Positions 8,860 to 12,884 of a stretch of 12,884 bases of DNA are shown here, piece by piece (positions within the stretch are counted from its first letter, which is position 1; the number at the start of each line of letters is the position of its first letter). A model generated the notes under the pieces. That model made no database searches. It was not told the origin of the DNA and saw only the letters and a program-made list of their open reading frames with translations. Source of the stretch: Funneliformis mosseae. Its lineage: Eukaryota; Glomeromycota; Glomeromycetes; Glomerales; Glomeraceae. The DNA lies in contig CAJVPP010003001.1 of assembly GCA_910592005.1 (NCBI GenBank), forward strand, positions 1 to 12,884. The letters run 5' to 3'. A program made the position numbers and the translations under genes.

Positions 8860-9452
8860 GTGTATAATATATATGTAATTATTACATATAAAAAATAAGG
8901 AAAAGATAGAATTATGATTATATAAAAATAAATAACTAAGTATATTATATATGTAATTTGTATATACAAAATTATGTAAATTATATATATTTTATCAATA
9001 TATTTTATACATAATTTATATATATAATTTTTATATAATTTATATATAATTTTATATAATTAATTTATTATAATATTACCAAATTTATAATTTATTAATA
9101 TATAATATAAAATTACTTTAATTTAAAATTTATTTATTTATTTATTGAATGAAATATAATGATAATAATAAAATACAAATATTTTATAATAATAATAATA
9201 CTATTTAACATAATATAATATATATAAAAAAAGAAATAATAAGTAATATTTAAAATATTAGTTAATATTATATAAATATAGTAAATAAAATAATGATATT
9301 AGTAATAATATATAAATAAATAATAAAATAATGTAGTAAATAAAATAATGATATTAGTAATAATATATAAAAAATTAATAAATATAGTTAGTAAACTGTT
9401 AGTAATTAATAATATTAGAAAAATAATATTTAAAGAAATAAATATATTTGAT
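8860..9452. other. A+T-rich low-complexity DNA, no gene
   Basis: Runs of TATATA, AATAAT and TAATATA dominate. Apart from the direct repeat at 9279-9371, no feature stands out. Confidence 0.7.
9279..9371. repeat. Two copies of a 38-bp A+T-rich unit
   Basis: Positions 9279-9316 and 9334-9371 are identical over 38 bases (starting TAGTAAATAAAATAATG and ending AATATATAAA), at a period of 55. This looks like a recent local duplication inside the A+T-rich desert. Confidence 0.75.
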
Positions 9453-9498
9453 AAAAGGAGAGAAAGAAGGAAAAAGAGAGAACAAAAAAAAGAGAGAA
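9453..9498. repeat. Polypurine tract
   Basis: Thirty consecutive purines (9453-9482), a single C, then fifteen more purines. It includes two imperfect copies of an AAAAGAGAGAACA unit. It marks the border between the A+T-rich desert and the more mixed DNA to the right. Confidence 0.7.
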
Positions 9499-10140
9499 CA
9501 TAAAGAATAAAAGTATATAATAATTAATTTTAAACAATCAGATATATTTAGATAATTATATAATGTAAACAGATCATATAATTAGACAATTTGTAAGAAC
9601 GTATAAATAAGTCAAAAAGCATAAAACAAGAATTGTAACAGACGAGTAGGAGGAGGAAAAAATAAAGATTTTTTATTGCAAACTTTTTATGAAATGCAAA
9701 GTGAACTTTACTCTTAATAAAAGTTTTTAAATTTATCATTAATTATTATAATTAAAATGCATATTTGAAAAAGAATAAAATTCTACATGAAAAATAGTAA
9801 TAACATTAACTTGTCATTGTTATTTTTATAAAAATTTAATTTGACTTTTAACTCTAGCCCTAATCCTTATTCTAACATTTATTTGTAATTGATGTAATTT
9901 ATTTTAATTCAAATTTTTTTATTTTTATTGATTATTTTTGATTTTAATTTTTTTTTTTAATTTTATTTTTAATTTTGTATTTATTATTTTATTATTTTTC
10001 TGTTAATTATTTTTTTTATATTTTTCGGTTAATTTTCAAAATTAAAAAAAAAGTCAGAAAAACATTTAAATTAAAATTGCGGCAGATTCTAATAATTAAT
10101 TATTTTTAATTTGCATATATACTGTATACCCTCTATTTAT
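9499..10140. other. Intergenic, T-rich, no gene seen
   Basis: This stretch holds A/T-rich DNA with a strongly T-rich part at about 9900-10030 and one short CCCTAA-like block at 9853-9877. A 63-codon minus-strand frame at 9548-9739 has no recognisable motif, and I do not count it as a gene. Confidence 0.6.
9853..9877 (+). repeat. Degenerate CCCTAA-like block 1
   Basis: CTCTAGCCCTAATCC then TTATTCTAAC. The same strand bias recurs at 10152-10191 and 11020-11086. Confidence 0.4.
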
Positions 10141-10151
10141 TTGACCAATAT

Positions 10152-10191
10152 GCTAACACCTAACCCTAAATAACCCTAACTAATTCTAACT
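10152..10191 (+). repeat. Degenerate CCCTAA-like block 2
   Basis: Contains CACCTAACCCTAAATAACC followed by CTAACTAATTCTAAC. It has two exact CCCTAA units and several one-base variants, all on the + strand. Confidence 0.55.
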
Positions 10192-10208
10192 ATGACAAAT
10201 AGATATAC

Positions 10209-10258
10209 GTGACAAATAAGATTTTGCGACTCAAAAAAATACCAAGTCCCCTGAATAA
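10209..10258 (+). repeat. Diverged short repeat, copy A
   Basis: Starts GTGACAAATAAGATTTTG and ends CCAAGTCCCCTGAATA. It aligns by eye with copy B (10954-10997), sharing GTGACAA, ATTTT, CTC, CCAAGTCCC and GAATA in order. Both copies lie next to CCCTAA-like blocks and extra GTGACAAAT motifs (10294 and 11004). Confidence 0.5.
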
Positions 10259-10309
10259 AAAGTAAAAATAGAAACTTAAGGGGTGTGATACAATGTGACA
10301 AATATTTTA

Positions 10310-10500
10310 TTATAATTCGTGCCTGAGGGTGCATCAAATGCACAGGTGCACCGTTTAAATTTTCCCTTAATTAATTTATTTTTATTTTTGAATTTAATTT
10401 ATTTAGGGATTTCTCAGTATTGATTTAAATTGTTCATGGTTCATGCTCTCAATCACTAGCCAATTACGTTGGGGAAGATGCTTAGAACGCCTTTAATTTA
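10310..10500. other. Intergenic, no gene; short GGTGCA palindrome
   Basis: GGTGCA (10328-10333) and TGCACC (10347-10352) form an inverted repeat with an inner TGCAC at 10339-10343. Nothing else is recognised. Confidence 0.4.
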
Positions 10501-10535
10501 TTTCTAATATAAGGGATATACTACTATATTAGAAA
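10501..10535. repeat. Perfect 11-base inverted repeat
   Basis: TTTCTAATATA (10501-10511) and TATATTAGAAA (10525-10535) are exact reverse complements around a 13-base loop. It could form a hairpin or cruciform. No neighbouring transcript is identified, so a role as terminator is not supported. Confidence 0.65.
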
Positions 10536-10665
10536 TATATATTTATTTGATTAATTTACAGGGTTAAACGCGAAAATACGTGACCGTTAATGATTTTATA
10601 TGTTAGATTACATTCTGGATCAGTTTTAGTACAGATTTAGCTTTACACCACAAATTTTATTTGCA

Positions 10666-10795
10666 TAAAATCGATTATGTTCGATTAATCAGAATCGAAA
10701 GTCGAATCTTAGAGTCGAATCTTAAGAAATGATAATTGCGATTAAATCAATTCTTAAATCAATTCTAAATATCGAAATTGATTCCAATCCCTATC
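10666..10795. repeat. Cluster of TCGA / ATTGATT-type motifs
   Basis: ATCGATTATG, TTCGATTAATC, AATCGAAAGTCGAATCTTAG, a second AGTCGAATCTTAAG, GCGATTAAATCAATTC, a second AAATCAATTC, and ATCGAAATTGATTCC follow one another. GTCGAATCTTA occurs twice in tandem. The block has several TCGA sites in otherwise CpG-poor intergenic DNA, so it looks like a degenerate simple repeat. Confidence 0.5.
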
Positions 10796-10953
10796 CTAAA
10801 CAGTTTGTTTTCTTATCTCACAAACCTCACCTCTGCGCTTTTTGTATAATTGGGACAAATATTACTAAAAGAGCAAAGACACTTGGATTGTAACCTTAAA
10901 ATTCAAGTAAAAATATTCGAAGCACACTTTCAATTGGTGAAAATTATATAATT

Positions 10954-10997
10954 GTGACAATTAGCATTTTTCTCACAAAAATCCAAGTCCCAGAATA
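10954..10997 (+). repeat. Diverged short repeat, copy B
   Basis: Starts GTGACAATTAGCATTTTTC and ends CCAAGTCCCAGAATA. It is the partner of copy A at 10209-10258, in the same orientation, and is followed at once by GTGACAAAT (11004-11012). Confidence 0.5.
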
Positions 10998-11019
10998 CGA
11001 GATGTGACAAATTTGCTAA

Positions 11020-11086
11020 TCCCCTTAACTAATCCTAATTCTACCCCAATCCTAAACCTAATCCAAACCCTAACTTTAATGCTAAC
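11020..11086 (+). repeat. Degenerate CCCTAA-like block 3 (longest)
   Basis: A run of variants such as CCCTTAACTAATCC, CCCCAATCCTAAACCTAATCC and AAACCCTAAC. One exact CCCTAA is present with many one- or two-base variants, all with C on the + strand. A reading frame across it (11004-11207) is a product of the repeat and is not called as a gene. Confidence 0.55.
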
Positions 11087-11233
11087 TTTAATAATAAATA
11101 TCCGGAAAATAAAATCCGGCTACCATTTTTTACGGTTTCGTCAACAATACACTGCTTTTCATTTATGCAATTCAATTTCAGTAGCATCAATGTTCCAATT
11201 ACTGTAACTCTTAATATTAATTTTTGTTTATTA
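11087..11233. other. Intergenic, no gene; CCGGA/TCCGG inverted repeat
   Basis: CCGGA (11102-11106) and TCCGG (11115-11119) flank an A-rich loop. The rest is non-coding, leading to the 3' end of the minus-strand gene. Confidence 0.4.
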
Positions 11234-11280
11234 TTTATTCAACATTGATAAGCATACATAAGTAATTCATACAATTTATT
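11234..11280 (-). terminator. Candidate polyadenylation region of the 7TM gene
   Basis: On the minus strand AATAAA occurs at 11275-11280 and again at 11234-11239, about 90 and 130 bases after the stop codon at 11367. These are normal distances for a fungal 3' UTR. AATAAA is common by chance in A+T-rich DNA, so the exact cleavage site is open. Confidence 0.45.
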
Positions 11281-11331
11281 TGCGTCCTTTTGATTGGATT
11301 AGATGAAACACAGAATATGACATTAGGTGTT

Positions 11332-11351
11332 ATGTAAAAAGTCTTTTACAT
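11332..11351 (-). other. Hairpin in the 3' UTR of the 7TM gene
   Basis: ATGTAAAA (11332-11339) and TTTTACAT (11344-11351) are exact reverse complements with a 4-base loop. It begins about 15 bases after the stop codon of the minus-strand gene. A role is unknown. Confidence 0.5.
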
Positions 11352-11366
11352 GAAGTGACAAAATTA

Positions 11367-11503
11367 TTACTGTATGACGATTATTTTGGGTGGTACTGAG
11401 CCATATGAAGGAATGATTGGTTGAACGTTTGACGGTTTATTGTGGAATGTTCGTTCGTATATGAAATATGATATTGCGTGTCCAATTCCTCCGATATTAA
11501 CGG

Positions 11504-11537
<34 letters not shown>

Positions 11538-12537
11538 GGAATTTAATTAATTTCAAATTTACCGCATCGAAAATTACTTTATCTATCAAATGCTTACCGA
11601 TTGCCAAAAGAATATTCAAAAAGAATAAGTCGTTATTTCCAACTAACTTGGCGAAATTATAAAATAATAACAAAAACTTTTAAAAAAAAAATAAATTGTC
11701 CTTTAGTATATAATAAATTTTTTTTTTTAAAAGAAAATAAAAAGTTGATTGCTTACCCATTGAAGTAAATAAGGAATAATGATACAAAATATGATAACTC
11801 TTAGAACGTCAGGATTCATATTATCACAAATTTCAATTTTTTTATTAAGAAGTTCATGTAAAGTAACCTTTCGCAAATTTTTTTTTAATTCAAAAACGTA
11901 ATAAATTGTGATTATAAGAATCGAAGATATTAAAGCGACATTTAAATAACTTTCTAATCCTGTATCAATTCTAATAGCATATCTGTTTATACAAATGGAA
12001 AGGATAATTAATTGGATTCATGATGATTAATGATATGTTTGAAGGATAATAAGACAAACCTTATTTCCAATTGCTCATAACGATTAATTCCAAAGATGGA
12101 AGCAACCCAAGATGATAAAACAATTCCGTTCCATAGATAACCGTCATATTTTCCGTTTTCAGGTTCAATTTTTTTATTTGAAAATTCCAAGAAGCTAATT
12201 AATAATAAATTTATATTTAAAAACGTAGGGGAACATTTTCCGAGAATTCCGCTCATAATTCGAGAGATTGAGGAATTATTTATCAGGAGATTTGCAATTT
12301 GCATTAGAGCATACATAAAATCTAAAGTGAAGAACGACGCCGAAATGAGATATGCGGTTTCGAAAAAGAGTGGAGTTATATACTGTACTTACATGATATA
12401 CAAAAATAAAGTGGATATTTGATATCGGAAGTGATGGTTCCATTTCGTTGATATAAGGAATATAATCGAACTAGAACATACGAACACGCTACGATATTGA
12501 CGAAAGTAGCAACTAAAATGATTGTGGATTCTATTTG

Positions 12538-12540
<3 letters not shown>
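11367..12540 (-). CDS. Seven-transmembrane, GPCR-like membrane protein (5 exons, 273 aa)
   Basis: Exons on the minus strand: 12540-12393, 12321-12060, 11982-11757, 11646-11598 and 11503-11367. Introns are 71, 77, 110 and 94 bases, with donors GTAAGT, GTTTGT, GTAAGC, GTAAGC and acceptors TAG, CAG, AAG, TAG. The joined frame is open from MQIESTIILVATFVNIVACS to ...PPKIIVIQ and TAA. Hydrophobic segments lie at about residues 6-28, 42-63, 70-94, 111-128, 149-168, 194-213 and 218-244; the third is the weakest. A sequon (NSS, 65-67) falls in the first outer loop, and the third inner loop (about 169-195) is long and charged, so N-out/C-in is likely. GKYDGYLW (106-113), FGIN (126-129), LLQW (209-212) and AVNIGGIGHAISYFIYE (229-245) match, from memory, a receptor-like family in Glomeromycotina. 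The ligand is unknown. The start is the first ATG after an in-frame TAA at about 12648. The exon model is firm; receptor function is inferred. Confidence 0.82.
11506..11535 (-). repeat. T30 polypyrimidine tract abutting the intron 4 acceptor
   Basis: The + strand has 30 consecutive A; on the gene strand this is T30 followed at once by AG and exon 5. It serves as the polypyrimidine tract of intron 4 (11504-11597). Confidence 0.85.

Positions 12541-12582
<42 letters not shown>
12541..12582 (-). promoter_or_regulatory. T14-A28 homopolymer directly upstream of the start codon
   Basis: On the gene strand 14 T are followed by 28 A and then ATG with no spacer. In yeast, A-rich 5' leaders bind poly(A)-binding protein and affect translation, and poly(dA:dT) tracts exclude nucleosomes from promoters; either could apply here. 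Whether the run is within the mRNA depends on the unknown transcription start. Confidence 0.6.
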
Positions 12583-12596
12583 TAAGCTTAATGTAA

Positions 12597-12640
12597 TAAA
12601 AGAAAGTGTAGGAGTTTGAAAAAGGAAGAAAGAGTTATTT
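12597..12640 (-). promoter_or_regulatory. CT-rich promoter tract of the 7TM gene
   Basis: On the gene strand this reads as a pyrimidine-rich stretch (CTCTTTCTTCCTTTTTC, then CTCCTACACTTTCTTTTATT) ending about 55 bases before the ATG. Pyrimidine-rich tracts just upstream of transcription starts are common in filamentous fungi, so initiation is likely at or soon after it. No clear TATA box is placed. Confidence 0.45.
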
Positions 12641-12659
12641 CCGCTTTATGGTTTAATAC

Positions 12660-12884
12660 ACTAAATCTCTTCCTTATGTATAAAAAAAAAAGGACGATAT
12701 GCAATTTCGGTTTCTACCGGGGGGGGGACAAAAATATTGCACGGCTTAAAAATAAAAATTTAAATGTTTTATAAGTTACTAGTCATGTGATTTTTATGCC
12801 GAATAGATTAGCAGTTGCTTTAAAGGGATATTTGTTTATTGTTTTGATTAAATGTGTAGCAATTAATAAATTCACTTTTTAAAA
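12660..12884. other. Upstream intergenic DNA, G9 run, no gene
   Basis: Nine consecutive G (12719-12727) stand out in A+T-rich DNA. A 28-codon + strand frame at 12796-12882 (MPNRLAVALKGYLF...) is too short and lacks support. No other feature is seen to the right edge. Confidence 0.5.

Noticed and set aside
8763..8969. 68-codon minus-strand frame rich in Ile and Tyr
   Set aside because: It is a by-product of ATAT-rich DNA and overlaps the LTR-like island and the A+T desert; no domain or promoter is seen.
7104..9452. Mitochondrial or plasmid origin suggested by extreme A+T content
   Set aside because: The same window carries a spliceosomal-intron nuclear gene and LINE/SINE insertions, so A+T content alone does not support it.
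9548..9739. 63-codon minus-strand frame with a hydrophobic middle
   Set aside because: Short, no recognisable motif, in low-complexity DNA; chance frames of this size are expected in A+T-rich sequence with alternative starts.
11004..11207. 67-codon + strand frame rich in Leu, Thr, Pro and Asn
   Set aside because: It is the translation of the degenerate CCCTAA-like repeat.
12384..12482. Alternative intron 1 using donor GTATGT in exon 1 and acceptor ACAG at about 12384
   Set aside because: The phases do not match: joining them gives an immediate stop, whereas the GTAAGT...TTTAG intron joins in frame.
12796..12882. 28-codon + strand frame near the right edge
   Set aside because: Too short, no splice signal or similarity; could be a first exon only if a gene continued beyond the window, which cannot be seen.
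1..12884. CRISPR array, bacterial operon or insertion sequence
   Set aside because: No regularly spaced repeats, no Shine-Dalgarno-linked gene series and no transposase; the gene structure is eukaryotic.

Overview
The window looks like nuclear DNA of an arbuscular mycorrhizal fungus, probably Rhizophagus or a close relative in Glomeromycotina. The grounds are very high A+T, a gene with four short GT-AG introns, a seven-transmembrane gene of a type I associate with these fungi, and a large decayed LINE whose ORF1/endonuclease/reverse transcriptase/RNase H layout also fits them. The species assignment is inference; no search was run.

Region by region (+ strand coordinates). About 62-5968 is one nearly full-length but dead LINE in + orientation. 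It holds an ORF1-like part, an endonuclease/exonuclease/phosphatase domain, a reverse transcriptase, an RNase H and a zinc-binding C-terminal part, all readable only across many stops and frameshifts. About 6204-7103 holds a tRNA-headed SINE-like insertion with A and B box motifs, flanked by a long near-identical direct repeat. About 7104-9450 is extremely A+T-rich low-complexity DNA, interrupted at about 8235-8859 by a more complex island that may be a solo LTR. About 9453-11230 is intergenic DNA with a polypurine tract, three blocks of degenerate CCCTAA repeats, two diverged copies of a short repeat, a hairpin and a cluster of TCGA/ATTGATT motifs.

The only convincing intact gene is on the minus strand, 12540 down to 11367. 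Five exons join in frame to give 273 residues with about seven hydrophobic segments and a GPCR-like layout. The start codon sits directly behind a run of 28 A, the last intron ends in T30-AG, and AATAAA signals lie about 90 and 130 nt after the stop.

The window therefore shows two compartments. One is a CpG-poor transposon graveyard in which many visible lesions can be read as C-to-T or G-to-A changes, including the loss of an aspartate in three catalytic centres of the same element. The other is a CpG-richer gene that looks intact. I did not find a multi-gene system or cluster. The most unusual observations are the mutation pattern in the LINE, the SINE with its target-site duplication, and the homopolymers placed exactly at the start codon and splice acceptor of the receptor-like gene.
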